From UMGS1279 sp045540715 (GTDB lineage: Bacteria > Bacillota > Clostridia > Oscillospirales > Acutalibacteraceae), in contig JAZQHT010000015.1 in assembly GCA_045540715.1 (NCBI GenBank), positions 1 to 64,000 of the forward strand: a stretch of 64,000 nucleotides of DNA. The letters run 5' to 3'. Under the pieces are notes generated by a model. It ran no database searches, was not told the origin of the DNA, and saw only the letters and a program-made list of their open reading frames with translations. Position numbers and translations under genes: made by a program. Positions 31,302 through 40,071 of the stretch are shown here, piece after piece. The first letter of the stretch is position 1, and each line of letters opens with the position of its first letter.

Positions 31302-32814
31302 CATATTTTTGTCTTTTTTAATAGACGAACTAAAACAAATTGAAAATCAGCATATTGATAAAATACACTGTCCTAGTGGCGGTGAATTTGTGTTTAGTTT
31401 AAGAAAGCAAAAACTATTTATAAACCTTAACGGCACACCCTATATAACACTACTTAAAGAGAGCTTTTCTAATCCCGAAACACCTCCAAATTTTTGTATG
31501 TTACTTAGAAAACATTTGCAAGGCGGCAAAATTTTATCGATTGAAAAGCAAGAAAACGATAGAATTGTTATTATAACAATTTCTTCTTTAAACGAACTTA
31601 AAGACGTAAATATTTATAAGGTTTTTGTTGAGCTTATAAGCGGCAAAGCAAACCTAATTTTAACTAAAGACAGCAAAATTATTGATAGCTATAAAAAAAG
31701 CGACCTTGAAAAAGATAGTCGCATTATTGCCCCCGGTGCTACTTACGTTTTACCTCAAAATAACGGCGGCGGTCTCTCGCCCTTAATTGCAAGAGAATTA
31801 GAATATCAAAACAAAACTTTAGAAGAAGTGTTAAAAACGGCAAGGCCTATGGCGCTTCAAAACGAAAAGGGCGAATATAAAGACCTCTCGTTTACAGAAA
31901 TAAAACAATATGAAAACCTTTATAAAAGGGTTGAATTTGAAGATTATATTTCGCTTGTAAACGAATTTTTTAATTCTAAAAGAAAACAAAGTGAAATAAA
32001 TAATGCGGCAGCGGGACTAAGCAAAAAGGTAAACGGTTTAATTTTAAAAGCCGAAAAGAAATTAGCCATAAGAAATGAAGACTTATTAAAAACCGAAGAC
32101 CGTGAAAAATACCGTATTTATGGGGAACTTTTAAAGGCAAATTTATTTAAAATAAATGCGGGGCAAAAGAGTGTGGTTTTAGAAAACTATTACGATAATA
32201 TGAGCCTTGTTGAAATACCCTTAAAAGAGCATTTAAGCCCAAATAAAAATGCCGAAAGATATTTTAAAGAATATAAAAAATTATGTTCGGCAAAAAACAC
32301 CCTTGCAGAACTAATTGAAGAAAACAAAAATGAAATTTTTTATTTAAAAAGCGTTAAAGAATTTTTAGAAAATGCAAATAACGTTTCTGAAATTTTAGAA
32401 ATTGAAGAAGAACTTGTAATTTCGGGTTATTTAAGAAAAAATAAAAACAATAAAAATAAAAAAATAAAGCCAAAACCCTTTTTAGAAAAAGAATTTTTAG
32501 GCTTTAAAATACTTGTTGGCAGAAATAATTTAGAAAACGATAGGCTAACTTTAAAAACTGCCGATAAAAACGATATGTGGTTTCACGCAAAGAATATTCC
32601 GGGTAGCCACGTTGTTATACTTACAGAGGGCAAAGATTTACCCGATGAAGTTATTTTATATGCGGCGGGTCTTGCTGCACAAAATTCTTCTGCAAAATTA
32701 AGCGGACAGGTAGCAGTTGATTACACACAAATTAAAAACGTTAAAAAACCTGTGGGTGCAAAACCCGGTATGGTAATATATAAAACAAATAAAACGGTTT
32801 ACGTTACACCGTAA
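31288..32814 (+). CDS. rqcH: NFACT family protein (RqcH-like)
   Basis: A 508-residue protein of the RqcH/FbpA family, ribosome-associated quality control: it binds stalled 50S subunits and adds Ala tails. The N-terminal NFACT-N part has FLSFLIDELK and the YITLLKESFSNPETPPNFCMLLRK region (ends given), then a long coiled coil around residues 250-370, and the C-terminal NFACT-R domain with NDMWFHAKNIPGSHVVI and MVIYKTNKTVYVTP. It is about 60 residues shorter than the usual length near 570: after TYVLPQNN the next recognisable motif is GLSPLIAREL, so the helix-hairpin-helix segment normally in between looks missing. It overlaps trmK by 14 bp. Confidence 0.88.
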   Translation: MPIDNIFLSFLIDELKQIENQHIDKIHCPSGGEFVFSLRKQKLFINLNGTPYITLLKESFSNPETPPNFCMLLRKHLQGGKILSIEKQENDRIVIITISSLNELKDVNIYKVFVELISGKANLILTKDSKIIDSYKKSDLEKDSRIIAPGATYVLPQNNGGGLSPLIARELEYQNKTLEEVLKTARPMALQNEKGEYKDLSFTEIKQYENLYKRVEFEDYISLVNEFFNSKRKQSEINNAAAGLSKKVNGLILKAEKKLAIRNEDLLKTEDREKYRIYGELLKANLFKINAGQKSVVLENYYDNMSLVEIPLKEHLSPNKNAERYFKEYKKLCSAKNTLAELIEENKNEIFYLKSVKEFLENANNVSEILEIEEELVISGYLRKNKNNKNKKIKPKPFLEKEFLGFKILVGRNNLENDRLTLKTADKNDMWFHAKNIPGSHVVILTEGKDLPDEVILYAAGLAAQNSSAKLSGQVAVDYTQIKNVKKPVGAKPGMVIYKTNKTVYVTP

Positions 32815-32829
32815 ATATGGGGAATTAAA

Positions 32830-33567
32830 ATGTTAAAATTAATTGTTTTAGATGAGGAAGCAGTTTTACATAACGGAAAAGCAGAAAATATAGATGAAAG
32901 TCTAAAAACCTTTATTAAAGCAGGGGTAGAAGTTGCAATTATAACCCACAAAAGTTATTTTGAAATTAAAAAACACTTTAGCCACGCATTGCACGGTATA
33001 ACCTTTATCTGTGACGACGGTGGTATGGTTATAAAGAACGGTGTTTTACTTTATATGGGCGTAATTGAGCGCAAAACATTAAACGAGTTTGCAAAAATTG
33101 CATCAAGATTAAGAGATAGCGAACTTTATTTGTCCCTTAAAGAAAAAGCAATTAAAATTGTGGGCGAAGATGCCGAAAGCATTGTAAATGTTAAAGAAGA
33201 AATTTCCAAAATTACAATGTATTCTAAAAATAGCGGTGCCGCATTTTTAGATATTACCCCTAATCTACATAAAAACCGCCTAAGAATTTCTTATTATAAC
33301 GAAAACGTTTTAGAAATGACCGAGATAAATTCAACAAGAACAGAAGCTTGCGAAATGCTGCTTCGCCGTTTTGGTATATTTAAACACGAAACGGCAGTCT
33401 TTTTAAATAACGATGCATCTTTGCCGCTAATTAGTCTTTTTAAAGATGCAACCGTTATAAACGAAAGTTCGGTTGAGCTTAAAAAGACGGGAGCTAAAAT
33501 AGTTGAAAGTTTTAGTGATGAATTATTAAAACTTTCAGAGCAATATAAAAACGAGGGCCAAAATTAA
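32830..33567 (+). CDS. HAD-like protein, catalytic motif degenerate
   Basis: A 245-residue protein with the layout of Cof-type HAD phosphatases: LKLIVLDEEAVLHNG at the start, AIITHKSYFEIKKHF (motif II), FICDDGGMVIKNG typical of Cof cap entry, then TRTEACEMLLRRFGI (motif III region) and FLNNDASLPLI (motif IV region). Motif I reads D-E-E instead of DxDGT, so the second Asp is missing and phosphatase activity is doubtful. AUG preceded by GGGGAA. The 3' end overlaps the convergent gene at 33535 by 33 bp. Possibly a regulatory or structural relative. Confidence 0.75.
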   Translation: MLKLIVLDEEAVLHNGKAENIDESLKTFIKAGVEVAIITHKSYFEIKKHFSHALHGITFICDDGGMVIKNGVLLYMGVIERKTLNEFAKIASRLRDSELYLSLKEKAIKIVGEDAESIVNVKEEISKITMYSKNSGAAFLDITPNLHKNRLRISYYNENVLEMTEINSTRTEACEMLLRRFGIFKHETAVFLNNDASLPLISLFKDATVINESSVELKKTGAKIVESFSDELLKLSEQYKNEGQN

Positions 33568-33831
33568 AAGCTCGTCGCTGTCTTCTAAAAGCAGTAAAAA
33601 CAGCACCGCCAAAATAATAAGGCGGTCGTTATCAATTTTCATATTTTTAAAATTAAAATTGCGTAAAAAAGTAGTGCCAAAGGTTTCCTTTGGCTTAACT
33701 TTTTCTTGTGGTGCTTTAGCCTTTTCAATTTTGTAGGTTAAAGGGGCATCTTTTGGCTTATAAATGTTTTCAAACTGCTTTAGGGCAAGTTCTTTTTGCC
33801 TTTCAAATTCAATTTGTTCGGCTTTTGTCAT
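33535..33831 (-). CDS. Small protein with hydrophobic C-terminus
   Basis: A 98-residue protein with a charged, helical N-terminal half (QIEFERQKELALKQFENIY) and a strongly hydrophobic C-terminal end (LIILAVLFLLLLE and LLILALVFILL), which could be a tail-anchor helix. GGGAGAT precedes the ATG. The start overlaps the stop of the gene upstream by one base, and its end overlaps the convergent HAD-like gene by 33 bp with no terminator between. Clostridial genomes contain similar sporulation-associated small proteins, but I cannot assign this one. Confidence 0.7.
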   Translation of the reverse strand: MTKAEQIEFERQKELALKQFENIYKPKDAPLTYKIEKAKAPQEKVKPKETFGTTFLRNFNFKNMKIDNDRLIILAVLFLLLLEDSDELLILALVFILL

Positions 33832-34148
33832 TAAAACAAATCTCCCAAAATGTTACTGTCTTTAATAAGCGGTAAAATAGAATATATTTTAAGTAAAGTT
33901 ATCGCCGTATCAAGCCTTGCTTGTCGGTTTTTTGATAAATGCGGTTTAAGGGCCAAAAGCAATTCAACGCTTTTATCGTTGGTGCTTTTAAGAGCGTTTA
34001 AAACCTGCATTAAAGCCGCAACGTCGGGAAGGTTTTCTTCCTTTTTAGGCGGCTCACTTTTTAAAAGGTTTTGTGCTAAACCCTTAATTTGTTCAAGACC
34101 TTCGGGGTCGTTTAAAAGTTTAGAAATCTTATCAGAAAGATCGTCCAT
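33831..34148 (-). CDS. Small helical hypothetical protein
   Basis: A 105-residue soluble protein opening DLSDKISKLLNDPEGLEQI, which matches a pattern of Clostridial proteins of unknown function (a short coiled helix followed by a Pro-rich linker and LLLALKPHLSKNRQARLDTAI). The ATG has AAAGGA upstream. It sits between two small genes with one-base spacing, so all three are co-translated. Confidence 0.7.
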   Translation of the reverse strand: MDDLSDKISKLLNDPEGLEQIKGLAQNLLKSEPPKKEENLPDVAALMQVLNALKSTNDKSVELLLALKPHLSKNRQARLDTAITLLKIYSILPLIKDSNILGDLF

Positions 34149-34149
34149 A

Positions 34150-34380
34150 TTATTTATCCTTTAAATATTTAGAAATTAGGTCTTTGGCCTCTTTAGAATT
34201 TAATAGGTCGTTAAGACTGTTATTGTTTTTAAGCAGATTTTCAAGCTGAGCTTTAGTGTTAGAAGGAAGGCTATCTAAAATTTGTTGCTTGTTGCCGCTT
34301 TCAAGGGCACTTACGGTGGGATTTTCTTCGCCCAAAGCCTTTTTTATGCTTAAAAGAAGTTTTTCTTTATCTATCTCCAC
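34150..34380 (-). CDS. Small helical hypothetical protein
   Basis: A 76-residue protein: EIDKEKLLLSIKKALGE then two helical segments ending LNSKEAKDLISKYLKDK. Clostridial small helical proteins of this type often precede the type of gene at 33831, as here. GTG at 34380 is taken as start since GAGGTG is exactly six bases upstream; an alternative GTG at 34389 overlaps that site. First gene of the three-gene minus-strand unit, divergent from the phosphoesterase at 34439. Confidence 0.65.
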   Translation of the reverse strand: MEIDKEKLLLSIKKALGEENPTVSALESGNKQQILDSLPSNTKAQLENLLKNNNSLNDLLNSKEAKDLISKYLKDK

Positions 34381-34438
34381 AAAAATCACCTCTATATATA
34401 CTATTCTAAAAAACGTAATTTGATAACAGGAGTTTTTT

Positions 34439-34906
34439 ATGAGAATTTTAGTTTTATCGGATGCTCACTATAATATAAATAATATTAAACACGCAATTGA
34501 GAACGAACCCAGTGCTAATAAAATTTTTTATTTAGGGGATGGCTCCAGCGAGGTTTTACGCCTACAAGAAAATTACAAAAATAAAGAGTTTGTAATTATA
34601 AAGGGCAATAACGACGTGGGGGCAATTCCCGAAGTCTTTGCAGGATTTATAGGTGGCCTTAAAACACTAGCGGTTCACGGGCATAAACAATACGTTAAAT
34701 ATAATTTAGATAGGCTATATTTTACCGCCTTGGAAAACGAAGCAAAACTTGTATTATACGGCCACACACATAACCCGGATATAACCTTTAATAATGGCAT
34801 ATACTTTGTAAACCCGGGCGCACTTTGTGGCTTAAAACCAACCTATGCCGTAATAGATTTCGAAAAAAGCGGTATTATGCCCATAATTAAAGAACTCAAG
34901 TTGTGA
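34439..34906 (+). CDS. YfcE/MJ0936-type metallophosphoesterase
   Basis: A 155-residue single-domain phosphodiesterase of the YfcE/MJ0936 class. Metal-ligand motifs in order: LSDAHYN, YLGDGSSEV, IKGNNDVG, VHGHK and LYGHTHNPD, with VNPGALCG at the end. Family members hydrolyse phosphodiesters in vitro; the natural substrate is unknown. CAGGAG precedes the ATG. It is divergent from the small-protein cluster and followed by a long regulatory-looking gap. Confidence 0.9.
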   Translation: MRILVLSDAHYNINNIKHAIENEPSANKIFYLGDGSSEVLRLQENYKNKEFVIIKGNNDVGAIPEVFAGFIGGLKTLAVHGHKQYVKYNLDRLYFTALENEAKLVLYGHTHNPDITFNNGIYFVNPGALCGLKPTYAVIDFEKSGIMPIIKELKL

Positions 34907-34997
34907 ACGAATTGTAAATTTTTTTAGCCTTTGTAAGGTTCTTTAAAGCTACAAACAACTACAAATTGTGATAAATAAAGGCTTTTTTCACTAAATA

Positions 34998-35014
34998 TCG
35001 AAAACGGTTTAAAT
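34998..35014 (+). promoter_or_regulatory. Candidate cre-like LacI-family operator
   Basis: TCGAAAACGGTTTAAAT fits the CcpA cre consensus WTGNAARCGNWWWCAWW with two mismatches. It lies upstream of a carbohydrate transport operon, which makes catabolite control plausible. Confidence 0.35.
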
Positions 35015-35181
35015 TTTTGCTATTTACTAGCAAAATTTTAGACTTTATAAAACTTTTAAGTGTGATAAAATAAAATTGTAAGAGCAAATTGCTCAATTTT
35101 TGTGCCTATTTATTAGTAATATCGCACAAAAAACAGTATATTATATGGAGTTTTGGCGCACAAAAGGGGTGTCAAAATTAA

Positions 35182-35242
35182 CGAAAGACTGCACTCAAGT
35201 AAGCAATTTTTTTGAAAAGCTTAGGGTTGAGTGTTGGTTTTC
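35182..35242 (+). promoter_or_regulatory. Candidate structured leader RNA
   Basis: Nested arms CGAAA...TTTCG, CACTCAA...TTGAGTG and TAAGC...GCTTA surround an A/T-rich loop, giving an imperfect hairpin with an internal loop. A T-rich stretch follows at 35251-35257. It may be a leader element, an operator, or a terminator fragment. Confidence 0.35.
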
Positions 35243-35321
35243 GTGTTCTATTTTTTTACTATACATATAATATATACGCGCGTGAAGACGCAAAAAATAA
35301 TTAGCCAGTGGAGGTAAAAAC

Positions 35322-38201
35322 ATGAAAAAAGCTTTTGCAGCATTAATGGCTTTGGTAATGGTTGTGTTAAGCACATTTATTCCAATGACTGTTTATGCGG
35401 AAACAGGCGATGAAGCTTTTTCGGCTATATCAAGGGGAGACGGGTTAAAGACCTATACTGAGTATAGTGCTGAAAACGTCGATATTGCCGATGCCACAAG
35501 CGAAATCTTTGTTTTAGGTGGCGATTTTGTTTCGAGTACGGGCAAGGTTGAAGTTGCTCCTACTTACGAAGGCAAACAAAACGTTGTTAAACTACCCGAA
35601 GAAAAAGGTAGCGTAACTTACGAAATTGAAGTGCCCGAAACCGCCCAATATACCATTATGGTAACCTATATTGCATTAAAGGGAAGAAACAATGCAATTT
35701 CTATGGCACTTACCATTGATGGCGAACAACCATTTGATGGACTTCAAGAAGTTGAATTTCCTCGTTTATGGGAAGACGACGGTGAAGTTCGTAAAGACGG
35801 TATAGGTAACGAATTTGCGCCTAGCCAAGTTGAATTATTTACTTATAACAATCAATACGTTCAAGACCCACTAGGCCTTGAAAGATTTCCATATTGCTTT
35901 GCATTAACAGAAGGTAAACACACAATTACCTTAACAAGTGTTGCAGAGCCTATTGCTATTGCACAAATCACTTTGGGTGAACCCGTTTCTTATACTTCTT
36001 ACAAAGAAGTTTACGATTCTTACGAAAAAGTAGCAGGTTCAGACGTTTTAAGAATTGAAGGTGAAGATGCTGCAATTAAAACCACTTACTCTTTAGTTGG
36101 TAAATCTGACTCTTCTGACGCTAAAATGTCATCTGAACACGGCCAAAACCCATATTTAAGCCGCGTTAACTATATTGGTAACACAAACTGGCAAATGCCC
36201 GGTGAAAGAATTACTTGGAAGGTTACCATTGATAAATCCGGTTTATATAAGTTTGGTTTTAGATATCGTCAGAACTACGTTTTAAACGGCAATAGCTACC
36301 GTAAACTTTTAATAGACGGTGAAGTTCCATTTGAAGAAGCTTCAAGGATGGAATTTAAATACGGCGTTAACTGGGAATATCAAGAGTGGACCGATGGTAG
36401 CGGCAAACCCTATATGGTTTGGTTAGAAGCCGGAGACCATGAAATTTCTATGGAAGTAACTCTAGGCGATATGACCGAAGTTGTAAGACGCTTAGAAGAC
36501 GTTTTATACGACGTTGGTGTAACCTACAGAAAAATCGTTATGATTACCGGTGAAACACCCGACGCTAATCGCGACTACGATTTATTTACACAAATCCCCG
36601 ATTTAGAAGAAACTTTAACCCGTTGCTATGCAGAATTAGAAGCTATTGCTACCGAAACCGAAAAACTTGCAGGTGCTGCAGGTGGTTCTAACGCAACAAG
36701 TATTCGTTCTTTAAGCAACGCTTTAGGCAAAATGCTTGAGTTCCCCAACTCAGCACATACTTACAAAAGCCTTTACTACACAAACTATACCTCCGTATCT
36801 GCTTTAGTATATGAAATGATGAAAATGGCACTTGCCATTGACTATATCGAAATTGCTCCCGAAAGCTACGACTTTGACGAAAACAAAGCAAACTTCTGGG
36901 AAAGCACAGTATTTACTTTCCAAAGATTTTTAGCATCATTTAGCGCAAACTACAACAACATTTCGGGTGAATCAAGCGCTAAAGAAACCATTGATATTTG
37001 GGTAAACTGGGGCCGTGATCAAGTTCGTGTTTTAAACGATCTTATTCAGTCTTCATTTACACCAAAAACAGGTATAGGCGTTAACCTAAAAATTTCTAAC
37101 GCATCTTACATACAAGGTATTTTATCGGGCGACCCACCCGACTGCTCGCTGCATATGGCACGAAGCGAGCCGGTTAACCTGGCACTGCGTGGGGCAATGT
37201 ATAATCTAGAAAACTTTGCCGACTTTGAAGAGGTTATGACACGCTTCTATACAAAAGATGCTGCTCTTCCTTTTGAATTCCAAGGCGGCACTTACGCATT
37301 ACCTGATACAATTTCTTACTATATGATGTTCTATCGTACCGACATTTTTGAAGAGTACGAACTAGAAGTTCCAAAAACTTGGGACGAATATATTCAAGTT
37401 TCTTCCTTCTTAATGAGAAACAATTTACAAGCATCATTACCTTACGTTCAATTAACCGGTATTGCACAGGTTAACCAAGGTGTTGGCGCATTTAGTATCT
37501 TCCCCTCAATGTTAATTCAAAAAGGCGGAAGCATTTACAAAGAAAACGGTGTTGCTACCGACCTTACTTCTGCAACTGCTTTAGAAGTATTTAAATTCTG
37601 GACAGATTTCTATAACGAATATAAATTCCCGAAAACTGCCGACTTCTTTAACCGTTTCAGATTAGGTATTATGCCACTTGGTATTCAAAGTTATACCAAC
37701 TACATCAACATATCAATGGCTGCTCCTGAAATTAGCGGTAAATGGGCAATGGCTCCAATTCCCGGCTTTGTTGATGAAAACGGTCAAATCAACAACTCAC
37801 AAGCAGGTTCAGGTACAGGTTGCGGTATTTTAGCATCAGCTAAAAATCCAAAAGGTGGTTGGGAGTTCTTAAAATGGTGGACTTCCGCAGAAACACAATT
37901 AGCATATTCTAACAACTGCGAATCTATCTTAGGCGTTTCGGGACGTGTTGCAACATCTAACCCCGAAGCATTTAAACAAATGGGTTGGGATAGCGCAAGT
38001 TTAGATGCACTACTAACTCAATGGTCAAGATTAAAGGAAATTGAAGAAGTTCCCGGTGGTTATTACACCGCACGTGTTATCGACCAAGCATTCTGGAACG
38101 TTGTTGACAACGGTCAAAACAGTAAAGACCAATTAGTTAAATGGGCAGAAATTGCTAATAAAGAAATAGCACGTAAACGTAAACAATATAACGTTAAATA
38201 G
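35322..38201 (+). CDS. Extracellular solute-binding protein fused to CBM-like domains
   Basis: A 959-residue exported protein. A Sec signal peptide ends at VYA-ET (about residue 26) and there is no lipobox cysteine. Two beta-sandwich, carbohydrate-binding-like domains lie at about 45-225 (VTYEIEVPETAQYTIMVTY region) and 240-410 (RIEGEDA, ITWKVTIDKSGLYKFGFRY region). A helical linker follows. From about 550 to the end is a family-1 ABC solute-binding domain (FYRTDIFEEY, VPKTWDEY, AMAPIPGF, GWEFLKWWTS). Permeases follow at 12 bp, so this is the binding component of a sugar importer. Fusion to glycan-binding modules suggests a polymeric or complex oligosaccharide target. A GGAGGT site precedes the ATG. 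Confidence 0.9.
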   Translation: MKKAFAALMALVMVVLSTFIPMTVYAETGDEAFSAISRGDGLKTYTEYSAENVDIADATSEIFVLGGDFVSSTGKVEVAPTYEGKQNVVKLPEEKGSVTYEIEVPETAQYTIMVTYIALKGRNNAISMALTIDGEQPFDGLQEVEFPRLWEDDGEVRKDGIGNEFAPSQVELFTYNNQYVQDPLGLERFPYCFALTEGKHTITLTSVAEPIAIAQITLGEPVSYTSYKEVYDSYEKVAGSDVLRIEGEDAAIKTTYSLVGKSDSSDAKMSSEHGQNPYLSRVNYIGNTNWQMPGERITWKVTIDKSGLYKFGFRYRQNYVLNGNSYRKLLIDGEVPFEEASRMEFKYGVNWEYQEWTDGSGKPYMVWLEAGDHEISMEVTLGDMTEVVRRLEDVLYDVGVTYRKIVMITGETPDANRDYDLFTQIPDLEETLTRCYAELEAIATETEKLAGAAGGSNATSIRSLSNALGKMLEFPNSAHTYKSLYYTNYTSVSALVYEMMKMALAIDYIEIAPESYDFDENKANFWESTVFTFQRFLASFSANYNNISGESSAKETIDIWVNWGRDQVRVLNDLIQSSFTPKTGIGVNLKISNASYIQGILSGDPPDCSLHMARSEPVNLALRGAMYNLENFADFEEVMTRFYTKDAALPFEFQGGTYALPDTISYYMMFYRTDIFEEYELEVPKTWDEYIQVSSFLMRNNLQASLPYVQLTGIAQVNQGVGAFSIFPSMLIQKGGSIYKENGVATDLTSATALEVFKFWTDFYNEYKFPKTADFFNRFRLGIMPLGIQSYTNYINISMAAPEISGKWAMAPIPGFVDENGQINNSQAGSGTGCGILASAKNPKGGWEFLKWWTSAETQLAYSNNCESILGVSGRVATSNPEAFKQMGWDSASLDALLTQWSRLKEIEEVPGGYYTARVIDQAFWNVVDNGQNSKDQLVKWAEIANKEIARKRKQYNVK

Positions 38202-38212
38202 GAGGTGTCAAA

Positions 38213-39151
38213 ATGGATATTGCTATGAAAAATAATGGCGGCGACGCATTAAGAAGAAAAATAGCAAAGCGTGATAAAAGACGTCAAAAGATGGTATTTA
38301 TATTTATGCTTGCTCCCTTCTTTGTGCTTTTCTTCCTTTTCACAATTTTACCGGTACTTAGTTCGGTTGTTTTAAGCTTCTTCGATTTTGACGCCGTTTC
38401 TATGCCGAAATTCACAGGACTTGATAACTACAAGCGTATGTTCTTAGAAGATGATATCTTCCCAAAAGCATTAAGTAATACTTTGGTATTTGCGGTTATT
38501 ACCGGTCCTATCGGATTTTTCCTATCATTTATGCTTGCATGGATGGTTAACGAATTTGGTCCAACCGTTAGAACAGTTCTTTCCTTCTTGTTCTACGCCC
38601 CCGCTTTAACAGGTAACGTTTACTTTGTTTGGCAAATTTTATTCTCGGGCGATGCTTACGGTTATATGAACAGCTTACTTATTTCTTTAGGCTTAATTAC
38701 CGACCCGATTCAATGGTTAAAAAATCCACAATACGTTTTAACAATTATCGTTATTGTTCAGTTATGGTTAAGCTTAGGTACAACCTTCCTTTCTAATATT
38801 GCAGGTTTACAAAACGTTAACCCCGAACTTTACGAAGCAGGCGCTATCGACGGTATTAAAAACCGTTGGCATGAATTATGGTACATAACCCTTCCTTCAA
38901 TGAAGAGCATCTTAATGTTCGGTATGGTTATGCAAATTCAATCGGCTTTCTCTGTTTCTGCAGTTCCAATGACATTAGCAGGTTTCCCAAGCGTTAACTA
39001 CTCTGCTGAAACAATAGTTACACTACTTACAGACGTTGGTACTGCCCGTTACGAAATGGGTTATGCCGCAGCAATTTCAGTTGTGCTATTTATTTTAATG
39101 AGCGTAACAAAAGAATTGCTTGCTAAGTTTGTAAATATGGCGGGGAGGTAA
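38213..39151 (+). CDS. Carbohydrate ABC transporter permease
   Basis: A 312-residue inner-membrane permease of the MalF/UgpA type with six membrane segments. The EAA loop reads YEAGAIDGIKNRWHELWYITLP and contacts the ATPase, here split by helix breaks. It is translated from ATG with AGGAGGTG ahead, 12 bp after the binding-protein gene, and is followed 6 bp later by its partner permease. No ABC ATPase gene lies in the locus, so a shared MsmK-type ATPase elsewhere probably drives it. Confidence 0.95.
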   Translation: MDIAMKNNGGDALRRKIAKRDKRRQKMVFIFMLAPFFVLFFLFTILPVLSSVVLSFFDFDAVSMPKFTGLDNYKRMFLEDDIFPKALSNTLVFAVITGPIGFFLSFMLAWMVNEFGPTVRTVLSFLFYAPALTGNVYFVWQILFSGDAYGYMNSLLISLGLITDPIQWLKNPQYVLTIIVIVQLWLSLGTTFLSNIAGLQNVNPELYEAGAIDGIKNRWHELWYITLPSMKSILMFGMVMQIQSAFSVSAVPMTLAGFPSVNYSAETIVTLLTDVGTARYEMGYAAAISVVLFILMSVTKELLAKFVNMAGR

Positions 39152-39157
39152 GGATTA

Positions 39158-40057
39158 ATGGAAGCAACTGCAAAACAAAAGAAATTAAGACTTAAAACCG
39201 CCCGCAGAGATCAATATAAGAGATATACACGTAGCGCCGGAGGTAACATTTTATATACCTTATTCTTACTTATCTTCGGTTTATACTCTATCTTACCAAT
39301 GATCTATTCAATAGTTACATCATTTAAACCACTTGATGAACTATTAGTTTTCCCACCGCGTTTTTGGGTAGTTAGACCTACCCCAATGAACTATGAAGTT
39401 TTACCTAGCTTACTAGATAATCTTTCAGTTCCACTTTCAAGATACATTTTCAACAGCTTGTTCATTAGTATTTTTACCACAATTATTCACGTTATTGTGG
39501 CATCTATGGCAGCTTACGTTCTAGCAAAGAGCGACCTTAAATTTAAAAAGGTAATCTTTGCAATCGTTCAGTTCTCACTACTTTATAATGCATATACTCT
39601 TGAAATTCCGCGTTATCTTATTTATTCAAACTTAGGTATGATTGATACTTATTTGATTTATATTTTACCGGCAATTCCTTCTTCAATGGGTGTATTCTTA
39701 ATGAAGCAGTTTATGGACGCCAACGTGCCCGATCCTCTAATTGAAGCCGCACGTATTGACGGTGCCGGTACCTTTAGAGTATTCTGGCAAATCGTTATGC
39801 CCATTGTTAAACCGGGCTGGTTAACCTTAACCTTATTCTCCTTTAAAGATTTATGGGCAATTCAGCCAAGCGGTACAATTTTTAGTGAAGAACTAAAAAC
39901 ATTACCCGCAGCAGCTTCAACAATTGCAGCCGGTGGTCTTGCTCGTTCGGGTTCTGCAATGGCTGTAACTGTTATTATGATGATTCCACCAATTTTGGTA
40001 TATTTAATTTCACAACGTAGCGTTACCGAAACAATGAGTAGCGCAGGTATTAAGTAG
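39158..40057 (+). CDS. Carbohydrate ABC transporter permease (MalG-type)
   Basis: A 299-residue permease, partner of the upstream one. It has six membrane segments and the EAA motif IEAARIDGAGTFRVFWQIVMP in a MalG-like position. ATG is preceded by GGGGAGGTAAGG. The stop is followed after 14 bp by the NHL-Yip1 gene start. Together with the previous gene it forms the first importer channel of the locus. Confidence 0.95.
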   Translation: MEATAKQKKLRLKTARRDQYKRYTRSAGGNILYTLFLLIFGLYSILPMIYSIVTSFKPLDELLVFPPRFWVVRPTPMNYEVLPSLLDNLSVPLSRYIFNSLFISIFTTIIHVIVASMAAYVLAKSDLKFKKVIFAIVQFSLLYNAYTLEIPRYLIYSNLGMIDTYLIYILPAIPSSMGVFLMKQFMDANVPDPLIEAARIDGAGTFRVFWQIVMPIVKPGWLTLTLFSFKDLWAIQPSGTIFSEELKTLPAAASTIAAGGLARSGSAMAVTVIMMIPPILVYLISQRSVTETMSSAGIK

Positions 40058-40071
40058 GGGGGGTGGAAAAA

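Larger units (their letters stand above)
34907..35321. other. 415-bp region upstream of the sugar uptake locus, rich in inverted repeats
   Basis: No gene was found. It holds a cre-like sequence (34998-35014), a palindrome GAGCAA/TTGCTC (35082-35094), arms TTTTTGTGC/GCACAAAAA (35097-35105 with 35124-35132), a long imperfect stem (35182-35242) and a TATAAT at 35266-35271. It is probably a control region and leader for the following operon. Confidence 0.6.

Noticed and set aside
34907..35321. Possible small gene or tRNA in the long gap
   Set aside because: No frame with a ribosome binding site and no cloverleaf could be found; the repeats explain the structure better.
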